This document shows positions 26,124 through 35,077 of a stretch of 64,000 nucleotides of DNA, one piece after another. The stretch is from CAJXMH01 sp964001305. Its GTDB lineage: Bacteria; Bacteroidota; Bacteroidia; Flavobacteriales_E; Vicingaceae. The stretch spans positions 1 through 64,000 of the forward strand of contig CAXFAI010000039.1 in assembly GCA_964001305.1 (NCBI GenBank). The letters run 5' to 3'. The notes under the pieces are model-generated. The model was not told where the DNA came from, made no database searches, and saw only the letters and a list, made by a program, of their open reading frames with translations. A program made the translations under genes and the position numbers. How positions within the stretch are numbered: position 1 is the stretch's first letter; every line of letters begins with the position of its first letter.

Positions 26124-27368
26124 ATGAAAAGAATATTACTTTCAGTTTTCCTTATAGCAAGTATTAGTTTAAGTGCGCAAGTTACAGATACGGTAAGTGT
26201 AGGAGCTAGTTATGCCAATCAAGTATGGTATAGTCTAGAAAATGATGAACAAGGTTCAGTAGCACTTTCTTCTTGGGATTTTGGCTTTGAAATAAGTGGT
26301 TTTACCTCATCTATTATTGCGAATACTTCTCTAGGCGCAGAACTGTATAAGTATCCAAACGGAGATACGGCAAATTGGTCAACTTTAGATACATCAGGAA
26401 TTGCTACCTGGACAGCTTGGCACAACTCTCCAACTTCTTGGGCGGAAGGAGCATTTAACCAAGGAATAGATACTTCTAACGCTTTGGACTTAGGTTGGGG
26501 AAAGTACAATTTTATAACACATCATGTTACTGGTGATAGTTTGTTTGTTTGGAAAAGCGCTAATGGTACTTATAAAAAAATATGGATTGAAAATTTAGCT
26601 TCAGGAACTTATAATTTCAAAATAGCTGACTTAAATGGCAATAATTTAAAACAAGTAGCTATTGTAAAAAGCTTATTTGCTGGAAAGGCTTTTGCTTATT
26701 ATCACGTTGCTCAAGATTCAATTAAAGATTTGGAGCCAGCTGCAGCCAATTGGGATTTAATTTTTGGAAAATACATAGACTTTGTCCCCACACCTTATTC
26801 AGTAAGTGGTATTAGAACAAATGCCAATGTTCAAACGGCTAAAGTTTACCCAGTAAACAATACCGCAACTTACAATGGCTACTCAATTGCCAATTATACG
26901 TATGACATTAATACCATAGGTCATGACTGGAAGTATTTTGACTTTGGAACATTCTCTTATTTAATAGAGGATAGTACAGTGTATTTTGCAAAAATAGATA
27001 CGGTATACTGGAAGTTGATTATGCAAGGCTTTGGCGGTAGTTCAAACGGAAACTACATCTTCTCAAAAGAAAAAATAAGCCAAACAACAAGTATTGTTGA
27101 AAATAAGGAGAAGATAGGAACTATCATGTTGTATCCAAACCCTTCTGTTCAAAGAAATGTAAGTTTAGTAACCGACTTTAAAGAAGCTGCTCAAGCCACT
27201 TTACGTGTTTTAAATTTAAACGGTCAGGCAGTAATGCAAGAGAATATTACAGTTAATGCCGGATTGAACACCGAAGTTTTAAACCTTGAAAATGTTTCAA
27301 AGGGAGTTTACATTATCCGTTTAGATCATCCAAAAGGCAGTCTTAACCAGAAATTGATTTTGAAATAA
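26124..27368 (+). CDS. T9SS-secreted HmuY-family haemophore-like protein
   Basis: 414-residue extracellular protein, predicted to capture haem and pass it to the TonB receptor in the same operon. Signal peptide MKRILLSVFLIASISLSAQ. The HmuY-like all-beta domain (about 20-320) begins with SVGASYANQVWYSLENDEQ and SSWDFGFEISGF, and has the family's late IGHDWKYFDFGTFSYLIEDSTVYF. The end (about 335-414) is a type A T9SS sorting domain (MLYPNPSVQRNVSL...VSKGVYIIRLDH...LNQKLILK), which classical HmuY lacks. Haem ligands cannot be assigned from sequence alone. First gene behind the operon promoter. Confidence 0.82.
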   Translation: MKRILLSVFLIASISLSAQVTDTVSVGASYANQVWYSLENDEQGSVALSSWDFGFEISGFTSSIIANTSLGAELYKYPNGDTANWSTLDTSGIATWTAWHNSPTSWAEGAFNQGIDTSNALDLGWGKYNFITHHVTGDSLFVWKSANGTYKKIWIENLASGTYNFKIADLNGNNLKQVAIVKSLFAGKAFAYYHVAQDSIKDLEPAAANWDLIFGKYIDFVPTPYSVSGIRTNANVQTAKVYPVNNTATYNGYSIANYTYDINTIGHDWKYFDFGTFSYLIEDSTVYFAKIDTVYWKLIMQGFGGSSNGNYIFSKEKISQTTSIVENKEKIGTIMLYPNPSVQRNVSLVTDFKEAAQATLRVLNLNGQAVMQENITVNAGLNTEVLNLENVSKGVYIIRLDHPKGSLNQKLILK

Positions 27369-27374
27369 AGTTTC

Positions 27375-28259
27375 ATGAATAAGAATTTAGTTTGTTTTCT
27401 ATTCGTAGTCAGCATCTTGTCAGCTTGTGTTTCACAAGCTGACAAAGGTGTTGATGAAAAACACCAAGAAACGTCGACCCAAGAGGTCCAAAAAATTGTT
27501 AGCTTGTCTGGCGCATTAACAGAAACTGTGGTCAGCTTGGGTAAAGCTGACCTATTGGTAGGTGTTGATATTACCAGTACTTATCCGGAGGATTTGGTAG
27601 CAAAATTGCCCAAACTAGGACACATTTCTTCCATTAATAGTGAAGGTGTTTTAGCGCTTAAACCAGATTTGGTTTTGGTTTTGAAAAAAGGATTAAGACC
27701 TGAATTGTTGCAACAGATTGAATCCGCAGGAGTAGAGGTTTTGGTTGTCGATCAAGAGTTTTCTATTGAGAGTACCAAGCAACTGATTAATCAGATTTCT
27801 GACCGATTAGAGGTTCCTGAAAAGGGGGACTCTTTAATTACAGTTATTGATGAGCATTTAGCAGAAATAAAACCACTACAACAACAAACCAAAGGCTTGT
27901 TTATATACGCTCGAGGAGCGGGTAATATGAGTGTGGGTGGTAATGGTTCAGCGGTAGCGGAATTGATAGAAATAGCTGGGGGTGAAAATGTGGCTAACGG
28001 CTTTGAAGGTTACAAGCCTTTAACCGCAGAATCTATGGTGTCATCCAATCCTGAAGTGATATTAATGTTCCAAACTGCCTTATCTAGCATGGGAGGTATT
28101 GAAGCTTTGAAACAAATTCCGGCAATTGCACAAACCACAGCAGGTCGTGAGAACAATTTCATTGGTATGGATGGATTATTTATGGCAGGTTTTGGACCAA
28201 GAGTTGGGGAAGCAGCCTTAGAATTAAACAAAAAATTAGTTGAATTGAATAATGAATAA
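27375..28259 (+). CDS. hmuT: Haem ABC transporter substrate-binding lipoprotein
   Basis: Periplasmic binding protein (BtuF/HmuT, helical-backbone type) that delivers haem to the HmuUV transporter. 294 residues; lipobox LSAC (Cys18) followed by VSQAD, without the surface-export pattern, fitting inner-membrane attachment. Visible blocks: KIVSLSGALTETVVSLGKADLLVGVD, LKPDLVLVLK, the long connecting helix (STKQLINQISDRL) and FIYARGAGNMSVGGNGSAVAELIEIAGG. Family members include B12 and siderophore binders; haem is inferred from the HmuY, HmuS and receptor genes around it. It overlaps the permease start by 8 bp. Confidence 0.88.
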   Translation: MNKNLVCFLFVVSILSACVSQADKGVDEKHQETSTQEVQKIVSLSGALTETVVSLGKADLLVGVDITSTYPEDLVAKLPKLGHISSINSEGVLALKPDLVLVLKKGLRPELLQQIESAGVEVLVVDQEFSIESTKQLINQISDRLEVPEKGDSLITVIDEHLAEIKPLQQQTKGLFIYARGAGNMSVGGNGSAVAELIEIAGGENVANGFEGYKPLTAESMVSSNPEVILMFQTALSSMGGIEALKQIPAIAQTTAGRENNFIGMDGLFMAGFGPRVGEAALELNKKLVELNNE

Positions 28260-29292
28260 AAGAAGCCTCATCATATTTGGATTGTTAAGTGCTGTGCTTG
28301 TTTCATTACCTATCTCTATTGGTTTAGGCGCTTTCGAATTATCTTTTTATGATAGTCTTCAAATTATATGGACAAAGCTTACTGGACTAGGCTCATTAAA
28401 TGACCAACGAATTGCTGCCGTAGTTTGGCAAATTCGATTACCTAGAGTTTTATTGAGTTTAATGGTTGGCGCATCATTAGCCATTAGTGGTGCTTCTTTA
28501 CAAGGTCTGTTTAGAAACCCATTAGCCGATCCAAGTATAATTGGGATATCAATGGGTGCTGCTTTAGCTGCAGCAATTGTCATTGTTTTAGCAGATGGAG
28601 TACTTAGTGCTTCTTATTCTTTGGGTGGTATTTCATTATTAGCTATTGCTACTTTTCTAGGGGCTCTGGTCACCACTTTTATTATCTTCAAAATTGCCAA
28701 AGAAGGGAAGCAAGTTAATGTAATGAGTATGTTATTGGCTGGAATCGCAATCAATGCCATTGCTGCTGCGGGTGTCGGTTTACTTACTTTCTTAGCAGAT
28801 AATGAGCAACTTAGAACGTTAACCTTTTGGACTTTAGGAAGTCTAGGTGGTGCTACATGGTTGAGTGTAGGAGTGCTTGCCATATCAACTGCAATTAGCT
28901 TGGCTTTTTTATTACCCTTGTTTAAATCTTTCAATGCATTATCTCTTGGTGAGCAAGAAGCCATGTATATGGGGGTTAACACCGAAAAACTAAAGTTAAA
29001 GGTCATTATTTTTTCAGCTCTTTCAATAGGTGCGGGAGTCGCATTTTGTGGTATGATTAGTTTCATTGGATTGGTGGTTCCTCATATCATTCGATTATTA
29101 TTTGGAGGAGATTATCGCACTTTACTTCCTGCTTCAGCATTAGGAGGAGGTTTATTGCTTTGTTGGGCAGATAATATTGCTCGTATCGTTGTAATTCCGG
29201 CAGAATTGCCCATAGGAATTCTAACAGCCCTTTTTGGTGCTCCAGTCTTCTTGTATTTGATATTAAATCGAAAGAAAGTAAAAATCAGCTGA
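28252..29292 (+). CDS. hmuU: Haem ABC transporter permease (FecCD family)
   Basis: Inner-membrane permease subunit, 346 residues with about ten hydrophobic helices, that forms the haem channel as a homodimer. Family signatures: WQIRLPRVLLSLMVGASLAISGASLQGLFRNPLADPSIIG (first cytoplasmic loop region), WTLGSLGGATW, FCGMISFIGLVVPHIIRLLFGGDYR and the terminal ELPIGILTALFGAPVFLYLI. Its gene overlaps the binding-protein gene before it by 8 bp and the ATPase gene by one base, indicating coupled translation. Substrate inferred from context. Confidence 0.92.
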   Translation: MNKRSLIIFGLLSAVLVSLPISIGLGAFELSFYDSLQIIWTKLTGLGSLNDQRIAAVVWQIRLPRVLLSLMVGASLAISGASLQGLFRNPLADPSIIGISMGAALAAAIVIVLADGVLSASYSLGGISLLAIATFLGALVTTFIIFKIAKEGKQVNVMSMLLAGIAINAIAAAGVGLLTFLADNEQLRTLTFWTLGSLGGATWLSVGVLAISTAISLAFLLPLFKSFNALSLGEQEAMYMGVNTEKLKLKVIIFSALSIGAGVAFCGMISFIGLVVPHIIRLLFGGDYRTLLPASALGGGLLLCWADNIARIVVIPAELPIGILTALFGAPVFLYLILNRKKVKIS

Positions 29293-30119
29293 TGTTAAGA
29301 TTGAAAGACATAAACGTTTCTTTTAAGCAAAAGTGTGTTTTGCACGAGTTTAGTCTTGAAGTAAAAGCTGGTCGTTTAATTGCTATTGTAGGGCCAAATG
29401 GGGCGGGTAAATCAACTTTATTGCGTTCTATTTGCGGTGATTATGGCACTAAAGAAGTTTGGTGGCAAGAAGAAAAAATACATGACTTGCCCGCAGAACA
29501 AGTGGCTAAAAAAAGAGCCGTTTTAACTCAAAAAACAGATTTAAGTTTTGAGTTTACTGCTGAAGAAGTAGTCATGATGGGAAGATATCCTCATTTTAAG
29601 AAACAAGCCTCTTCATTTGATTATGAGGTTGTTAATGAAATGATGGAACTGACTCAAACAAAGCTTATGGCAAAACGCAGTTACCATAGTTTGTCTGGGG
29701 GAGAACAACAACGTGTGCAAACTGCAAGAGTTTTTGCTCAATTAAAAGAAGAAAATAACAGTGGGCCTAAGTTGCTTTTGTTGGATGAGCCATTAAATAA
29801 CTTGGATGTACAATATCAGTTTCAATTACTTGAGCAATTAAAATCATACACGAAAGAGGGCCATTTGGTATTAATAGTTATGCATGATTTGAATTTGGCA
29901 GCGCAATTTGCCGATCAAATTGTGTTGATGCATAAAGGCCAATTGAAAAAGGTAGGGAATGTAGAAGATGTGCTTCAGAAGGAAATTCTTGAAGAGGCCT
30001 ATGATATTGAAGTTAGTGTACAAGAGCATCCTTATCAAGATTGTCCTATGATTTACTTTGGAAAGCCAAAGTCAGCAAAACCAGTTGCCATTAGAAATTT
30101 AAAACTTCAAACAGCATGA
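29292..30119 (+). CDS. hmuV: Haem ABC transporter ATP-binding protein
   Basis: Cytosolic ATPase of the haem importer, 275 residues. Walker A GPNGAGKST (about 35-43), Q-loop around VLTQKTDLSF, signature SLSGGEQQRVQTAR, Walker B LLLLDEPLNNLD and switch HDLNLAAQFAD are all intact. It belongs to the FecE/HmuV group. The 3' end overlaps the next small gene by 4 bp (ATGA). Standard member. Confidence 0.92.
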   Translation: MLRLKDINVSFKQKCVLHEFSLEVKAGRLIAIVGPNGAGKSTLLRSICGDYGTKEVWWQEEKIHDLPAEQVAKKRAVLTQKTDLSFEFTAEEVVMMGRYPHFKKQASSFDYEVVNEMMELTQTKLMAKRSYHSLSGGEQQRVQTARVFAQLKEENNSGPKLLLLDEPLNNLDVQYQFQLLEQLKSYTKEGHLVLIVMHDLNLAAQFADQIVLMHKGQLKKVGNVEDVLQKEILEEAYDIEVSVQEHPYQDCPMIYFGKPKSAKPVAIRNLKLQTA

Positions 30120-30298
30120 AACATACACCTGATTTGAAGAAATTGATAAACAAACTTGAGCAACTACCAAGTAAAGACAAGCAAAAAGTGCTTCATTTAC
30201 TAAAGTCTGTTAGCTCAAATGGCATGAGCCGATTTTATTTGGCTTGTGCTTCATTGAATGAATTAAATACGATAGAAATACTAAAACACTTAAATTGA
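30116..30298 (+). CDS. Small helical protein of the haem operon, function unknown
   Basis: A 60-residue basic, predicted helical protein (MKHTPDLKKLINKLEQLPSK...). Its reality is supported by position: the start overlaps the hmuV stop by 4 bp and the stop lies 2 bp before the hmuS-like ATG, exactly as expected for a translationally coupled operon gene. No signal peptide, no membrane segment, one Cys (YLACAS). No family recognised. It may assist the neighbouring haem-handling protein. Confidence 0.6.
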   Translation: MKHTPDLKKLINKLEQLPSKDKQKVLHLLKSVSSNGMSRFYLACASLNELNTIEILKHLN

Positions 30299-30300
30299 AC

Positions 30301-31362
30301 ATGGAAGCAGTAAGCGGAAGTTTAAAAGAAAAATGGGCTGAACTAAAAGCGTCGAACCCATCATTGAGAATAAGAAATGCAGCTGAAGAATTAGGAGTTA
30401 CTGAAGTTGAGTTGCTTGCCACCAAATGTGGTGAAGAAGTTAGCCGTTTAAGACCTGAGTTTGCTAATATTTTAGCGGAAGTAGAAAAATTAGGTAAGGT
30501 GATGGCTTTAACAAGAAACAATGAAGTGGTTCATGAACGTAAGGGTACATATTTAAACCCTGAGTTGAAAAATCCTCATGTTGGGCTTTTTGTTGGAGAG
30601 GATATTGATTTGAGAATCTTTTTTGCAAATTGGGCTTCAGTTTATGCAGTTCAAGAAGAAAGTAGAGGTAAAATAAGAAAGAGCATTCAATTCTTTGCAA
30701 AAGACGGAGAGGCTGTGCATAAAATATATTTGGTTGCAGACAGCAATGAAGAAGTTTACGACCAGCTTGTAAAAGATTATTTACACATGGATCAAAGTCC
30801 TGAGCAAACTGTAGAAGCCTCTACTCCAAAAGAAGTAGAAAAAGCAGATACAGAAATTGATGTACAAGGCTTTCAAGAAAGTTGGATAAAACTTCAGGAT
30901 ACTCACCACTTTTTTGGCATGTTGAAAAAGTATGGAGTAACAAGAACACAAGCTTTGCGCTTAGCACCTGAAGGAAATTATGCAGTTAAAGTAGATAATA
31001 AAGCTTTGAGAAACATTATCACAAGTGCTGCTGAAGATCAAACGCCAATTATGGTTTTTGTAGGAAATCAAGGAATGATTCAAATTCATACAGGACCAGT
31101 TAAAAAGTTATTAGATCACAATGAGTGGTTTAACATTATGGACCCTGATTTTAATTTACATATTAAAGAGCCTGCCATTGCAGAAAGCTGGATTGTAAGG
31201 AAGCCTTCCGAAGATGGTGTGGTAACTGCTTTAGAATGTTTTAATTCTGAAGGAGAACAAATTGTTCAACTTTTTGGAAAAAGAAAACCTGGTATTCCAG
31301 AGTTAGAATCTTGGAGGTCAATTGTCGCTAAGGTTGAGGAAAATTCAATATTGGTTAGTTAG
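30301..31362 (+). CDS. hmuS: HmuS/ChuS-family haem-utilisation (hemin-degrading) protein
   Basis: Cytosolic haem-binding protein, 353 residues from ATG 30301 (MEAVSGSLKEKWAEL); an in-frame TTG two codons earlier is possible. HmuS/ChuS/HemS proteins store, traffic or break down imported haem. Two homologous halves are seen: about 1-155 (RIRNAAEELGVTEVELLATK, TRNNEVVHERKGTY) and about 180-353 (FQESWIKLQDTHHFFGMLKKYGVTRTQALRLA). The QDTHHFFGML segment carries the His equivalent to the proximal haem ligand of HemS/ChuS. It is followed directly by the receptor gene with no spacer. Confidence 0.88.
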   Translation: MEAVSGSLKEKWAELKASNPSLRIRNAAEELGVTEVELLATKCGEEVSRLRPEFANILAEVEKLGKVMALTRNNEVVHERKGTYLNPELKNPHVGLFVGEDIDLRIFFANWASVYAVQEESRGKIRKSIQFFAKDGEAVHKIYLVADSNEEVYDQLVKDYLHMDQSPEQTVEASTPKEVEKADTEIDVQGFQESWIKLQDTHHFFGMLKKYGVTRTQALRLAPEGNYAVKVDNKALRNIITSAAEDQTPIMVFVGNQGMIQIHTGPVKKLLDHNEWFNIMDPDFNLHIKEPAIAESWIVRKPSEDGVVTALECFNSEGEQIVQLFGKRKPGIPELESWRSIVAKVEENSILVS

Positions 31363-33642
31363 TTGAATTTCAAAGCTGGCATATTGACCTTCTTTTTGAT
31401 GATATTTTGTGCAATTAGTTTTGCTCAGAATATCATCATTAAAGATGCTTCTAATGGAGAAAATCTTCCGGGGGCAACCATTGGTTTTTTACTTGAAAGT
31501 AAAATGCAATTTTTTTCTGCAGACCCAAAAGGTAAATTTTCAATTCCTGCTGCTTTTTGGGCCGGCACCGATTTACTTCCTGTTCAAGTATCTTTTGTTG
31601 GGTACAGTACATTGTATGATACCTTAACAAAAGGGAATACTTCTTTTGTACTTCGTATAAAGCCAAAAGATTTTGCTATGGATGAAGTTGTCGTTACGGC
31701 TCAATATGGTGAAAGTAGTACTGAAAAATCAGTTCATAAGGTTCGAGTTATTGGGCAAGAGAAAATGCAGCAAATGGCAGCGGTTAATTTACAAGATGTA
31801 TTAACCAATGAACTTAACGTTCGCTTATCTCAAGACAATATTTTGGGCTCAGGGATGAGCTTGCAAGGGGTAAGTGGACAAAATGTAAAGATTCTGATTG
31901 ATGGTGTACCTGTGATTGGTCGGCTAGATGGTCAGATTGATTTAAATCAAATCAACTTGAATGATGTAGAGCGAATTGAAATTGTAGAAGGACCATTAAG
32001 TGTCAATTACGGAAGCAATGCTTTAGCAGGAACAATAAACATTATCACCAAAAAAACAGATAGCAATAAATGGAGTGTTGGCGCCTCTTCTTACTTGGAA
32101 AATATAGGTACTTATAATTTTGATGCTTTTGCTTCAAAACGATTTGGAAAAAAACATTTTGTACGAATTTCAGGCGGAAGAAACTACTTTGATGGTTGGA
32201 GTCCATCCAATGATTTTTTCCCTTCTTTTAAGGCTGAAAAGGCAGATAGTGGGCGAGTAGATCAATGGAATCCAAAAGAACAATGGTTTGGGCGTGCCCA
32301 ATATTTTTATAATCTAAAGACATTACGATTAGGGTACAAGGCTGAAATTTTAGATGAAACCATCTTTAATTATGGACTTCCAAGAGAAGGAGTAAGAACC
32401 ATCACTGCTTTTGACGATTATTATCATACTCAACGAATAGATCAAAGTATTTCCGCGCAAGGTAAATTAAGTAAGCAGTTAAATCTCAATTTTTTAGCAG
32501 CTTACAATGATTTTGAACGTATCAAAGAGTCTCGTATTAAAGATTTAGTCACTTTAGAAAGTAAATTAAGACCAGAAGTACAGGGAAATGATGTTCAAGA
32601 CACTTCAACTTTTTCATTAATCATGTCAAGAGCAAGTGTGACAACAAATTTAGATTCCTCTTGGATTAATTATGAAGTAGGTTATGACATAAACCAAGAA
32701 CAAGCTTCTGGAAAAAGAATAGATGGTGGCGAGCAAAAATTGGGAGATTATGCCATTTTTGCCTCTACACAAATGGTAAAAGGAGGATTAACAGTTAAGC
32801 CTGCAATTCGTTATGCTTACAATACAAAATATGATGCGCCCTTAACCCCTGCCTTAAATTTAAAATACAAAATGCAGAATCAGGTTACTATTCGAATTGC
32901 CTATGCAAGAGGATTCCGCGCTCCTTCTCTAAAGGAGTTGTATTTTAATTTTGATGATGTAAATCACTCTCTTTTTGGCAATTCAGACTTAAAGGCCGAA
33001 GAATCGGATAACTATTCTGCCGCCATTTCTAGAAAGCATTTGTTCGATAAGTTTTTATTAGAAGGTGAGTTTTCTTTGTTCTATAATGATATTCGAAATC
33101 AAATCAACTTCGCGAATACCAACTCAGCTGGTGGAGATACTTTAGTTTACTTAAATATTGGTGAATTTAAAACCAAAGGATTAAATGCTAGGGCTTCTAT
33201 AGCTAGTAAAACGGTAAAGTTTAACTTAGGCTATTCCTATATTGGTAGGTTTAATCGACTTTCTGAAGAAGTTTCTATTGATGAGTTTAGTTACTCGTCA
33301 GAATGGACTGCAAATTTTACTTATTCTCATGTAAAGTCTAACATGCAATTTTCCATTTTCTTCAAGCACCAAGGCGAACTTCCCGGCTTTGGATATAATA
33401 CCAATGATGAAATTGTTGAACAACGCATTGCTTCCTATCAAATTGTAGATGTTAGCATAAGTAAGCGTTTTCTTGAAAAAAGAGTGCATGCAACATTGGG
33501 TTGCAAAAACTTATTCGATGTTCAAAATGTTAGAGCTTCTCTTTCGGGTGGTGGGGCTCATAGTTCTTCCGCTAGTTCAATTTCTGTTGGAACAGGCAGA
33601 ACAGTATTTGTTAAGTTAAATTTCTTACTAAGTAAGTCATGA
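31363..33642 (+). CDS. hmuR: TonB-dependent haem receptor (HmuR-like)
   Basis: Outer-membrane haem transporter, 759 residues. The start is TTG at 31363, right after the preceding TAG: MNFKAGILTFFLMIFCAISFAQ is a full signal peptide and the first ATG would cut through it. A short carboxypeptidase-like domain (about 22-110) precedes the plug (about 120-235, VKILIDGVPVIGRLDG, LSVNYGSNALAGTINI) and barrel. In the barrel, RGFRAPSLKELYFNF, a His (DDVNHSLFG) and GNSDLKAE reproduce the FRAP...His...NPDL arrangement of haem receptors. The last gene overlaps its stop by 4 bp. Confidence 0.88.
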   Translation: MNFKAGILTFFLMIFCAISFAQNIIIKDASNGENLPGATIGFLLESKMQFFSADPKGKFSIPAAFWAGTDLLPVQVSFVGYSTLYDTLTKGNTSFVLRIKPKDFAMDEVVVTAQYGESSTEKSVHKVRVIGQEKMQQMAAVNLQDVLTNELNVRLSQDNILGSGMSLQGVSGQNVKILIDGVPVIGRLDGQIDLNQINLNDVERIEIVEGPLSVNYGSNALAGTINIITKKTDSNKWSVGASSYLENIGTYNFDAFASKRFGKKHFVRISGGRNYFDGWSPSNDFFPSFKAEKADSGRVDQWNPKEQWFGRAQYFYNLKTLRLGYKAEILDETIFNYGLPREGVRTITAFDDYYHTQRIDQSISAQGKLSKQLNLNFLAAYNDFERIKESRIKDLVTLESKLRPEVQGNDVQDTSTFSLIMSRASVTTNLDSSWINYEVGYDINQEQASGKRIDGGEQKLGDYAIFASTQMVKGGLTVKPAIRYAYNTKYDAPLTPALNLKYKMQNQVTIRIAYARGFRAPSLKELYFNFDDVNHSLFGNSDLKAEESDNYSAAISRKHLFDKFLLEGEFSLFYNDIRNQINFANTNSAGGDTLVYLNIGEFKTKGLNARASIASKTVKFNLGYSYIGRFNRLSEEVSIDEFSYSSEWTANFTYSHVKSNMQFSIFFKHQGELPGFGYNTNDEIVEQRIASYQIVDVSISKRFLEKRVHATLGCKNLFDVQNVRASLSGGGAHSSSASSISVGTGRTVFVKLNFLLSKS

Positions 33643-34661
33643 AGAAAATAGTTTTAGGGTTTGTTTTATTAGTGCTTTTTAGCGCTTGTGAGAAAGAAGA
33701 AATCGCCTTAGATGCACCTAATCAAAGCCAAACAACCATAGTGCCAACAGATACCACTGGAAATGAAGTGCTAATTGCAAGAGGAGCAAGTGTTTTAACC
33801 ACTATATCTATTGGGGCTAATTACGAGAGTCAAATTTGGTTTGATTTGGGAACCAATTCAATTATTAAATCAAATGCAAGAACAGATTGGGATTTAGCTT
33901 TCGAGTCTGAATCAAATGATTATGTGGTTTATTTAAATACTTCGAATGTTAGTTCGGCAGTAGAAACAACAACTACTGATTTTGCCAACGTAAGGAGTGT
34001 TTCAGGGCTAACTTTTGGATATGATGCTTCTTCGGGAAATTTAGATAGCTTAGCGATTGGTGATGTTAGCTCAAATAATAAAGTTTGGATTGTAGATCGA
34101 GGTTTTTCACCCTCTGGTTCTGATTTGGGTAAGTGGAAAGTAAAATTTGAATCTGCGACAGCAAATAGTTATACACTTCGATTTGGTCGATTAAATGATA
34201 GTGTCGGAACAGTGGTGGTTATTAACAAGAACCCTATAAAAGGTCGGGTGGCTTTTTCATTTGTAAGTGGAATGACCTATGATTTAGAGCCTGAAAAAAC
34301 AGCTTTTGATTTGTGTTTTACGCAATACACCAATGTTTTTTATGAACCTACTTTTTATCCTTATTCGGTAAATGGTGCAATTCTAAATTCTTACAGAACG
34401 GAAGTGTTTGAGGCTTTCGGTCAAAATTTTGAACAAATAGATTTAGCTTATGCGCAAAGTCAATTTTATTCAAATCATTTGGATGTAATAGGTTATGATT
34501 GGAAGTTCTATGATTTTGGCAGCAGTTCTTACATTGTTGATAAAACCAAGGTATACATTTTAAAAGATGCTTCTGGAAATTATTTTAAACTGCGTTTTCT
34601 TGACTTTTATGATGAGAATGGTGTGAAAGGCACCCCTTCATTCGAATATGTTCGGCTTTAG
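33639..34661 (+). CDS. hmuY: HmuY-family haem-binding surface lipoprotein
   Basis: 340-residue lipoprotein, predicted haemophore anchored on the cell surface. Lipobox FSAC (Cys17) then EKEE, matching the Lys-acidic surface-export pattern. The HmuY domain (about 50-335) shows TISIGANYESQIWFDLG, RTDWDLAFESES, the AFSFVSGMTYDLEPEKTAFDLCFTQY block and IGYDWKFYDFGSSSYIVD, parallel to the first gene of the operon. Unlike that gene it has no T9SS sorting domain. It overlaps the receptor gene by 4 bp and closes the operon. Function inferred from family and context. Confidence 0.86.
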   Translation: MKKIVLGFVLLVLFSACEKEEIALDAPNQSQTTIVPTDTTGNEVLIARGASVLTTISIGANYESQIWFDLGTNSIIKSNARTDWDLAFESESNDYVVYLNTSNVSSAVETTTTDFANVRSVSGLTFGYDASSGNLDSLAIGDVSSNNKVWIVDRGFSPSGSDLGKWKVKFESATANSYTLRFGRLNDSVGTVVVINKNPIKGRVAFSFVSGMTYDLEPEKTAFDLCFTQYTNVFYEPTFYPYSVNGAILNSYRTEVFEAFGQNFEQIDLAYAQSQFYSNHLDVIGYDWKFYDFGSSSYIVDKTKVYILKDASGNYFKLRFLDFYDENGVKGTPSFEYVRL

Positions 34662-34668
34662 TAAGCGT

Positions 34669-35022
34669 TTAAATAAGAGATAGGTATTTCTCCAAAAAAA
34701 CTTCTTTTTGAATTGGGAAGCAGATAAAAGCATTTGCCCCCTGCTCAACTTCAAGTAATAGCGCATTATGCTTGCTAATTGAGCCAGTCATTAGGATTGG
34801 AGTGTGAGCATGAAATTGATTGCGAATTAATTGACGTAGGTTGATCTGCTGTTCATTAACCATTGTAAGTTCTGCTATCACAATATCAGGCTGAGTTGAT
34901 TCATACATTAAGGCAGCATCTGAAAAGCTGTGTGCAATAGAATAACTGTGTTCAATATGAATTAAACAGTTCGATATACTTTTAGAAATCAATTCACTTG
35001 AAACAGCTATTAATGCATTCAT
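34669..35022 (-). CDS. Stand-alone pseudo-receiver protein
   Basis: 117 residues folding, by pattern, like a CheY receiver but without any of its catalytic residues: the phosphoacceptor Asp is Glu (PDIVIAELTM, E51), the acidic pair is Ser-Ser (IAVSSEL), and the conserved Lys is Phe (FICFPIQ, F102). The Thr of strand 4 is kept (LMTG, T79). No output domain. It lies 110 bp downstream of the LytTR regulator gene on the same strand, with three 21-bp-spaced direct repeats in between, so it is likely a target of that regulator. Glu at the Asp position can mimic the phosphorylated state in some receivers; here that is only a suggestion. Confidence 0.7.
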   Translation of the reverse strand: MNALIAVSSELISKSISNCLIHIEHSYSIAHSFSDAALMYESTQPDIVIAELTMVNEQQINLRQLIRNQFHAHTPILMTGSISKHNALLLEVEQGANAFICFPIQKEVFLEKYLSLI

Positions 35023-35041
35023 TTCTTTATTTATGAATGCA

Positions 35042-35049
35042 TAAAACTA
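35042..35049 (-). promoter_or_regulatory. Possible -7 element of the pseudo-receiver gene
   Basis: Minus strand TAGTTTTA, one mismatch to TAnnTTTG, 19 bp before the ATG at 35022. The nearest direct repeat ends 28 bp upstream of it, the position expected for an activator overlapping the -33 region. No TTG is present, consistent with activator dependence. Confidence 0.4.
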
Positions 35050-35077
35050 TTGATGCGAAGTCCATTTGTCCTTTTTT

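Noticed and set aside
28614..29066. 150-codon open frame antisense to the haem permease gene
   Set aside because: Antisense of a highly conserved membrane protein; residues are those expected from reversed hydrophobic codons.
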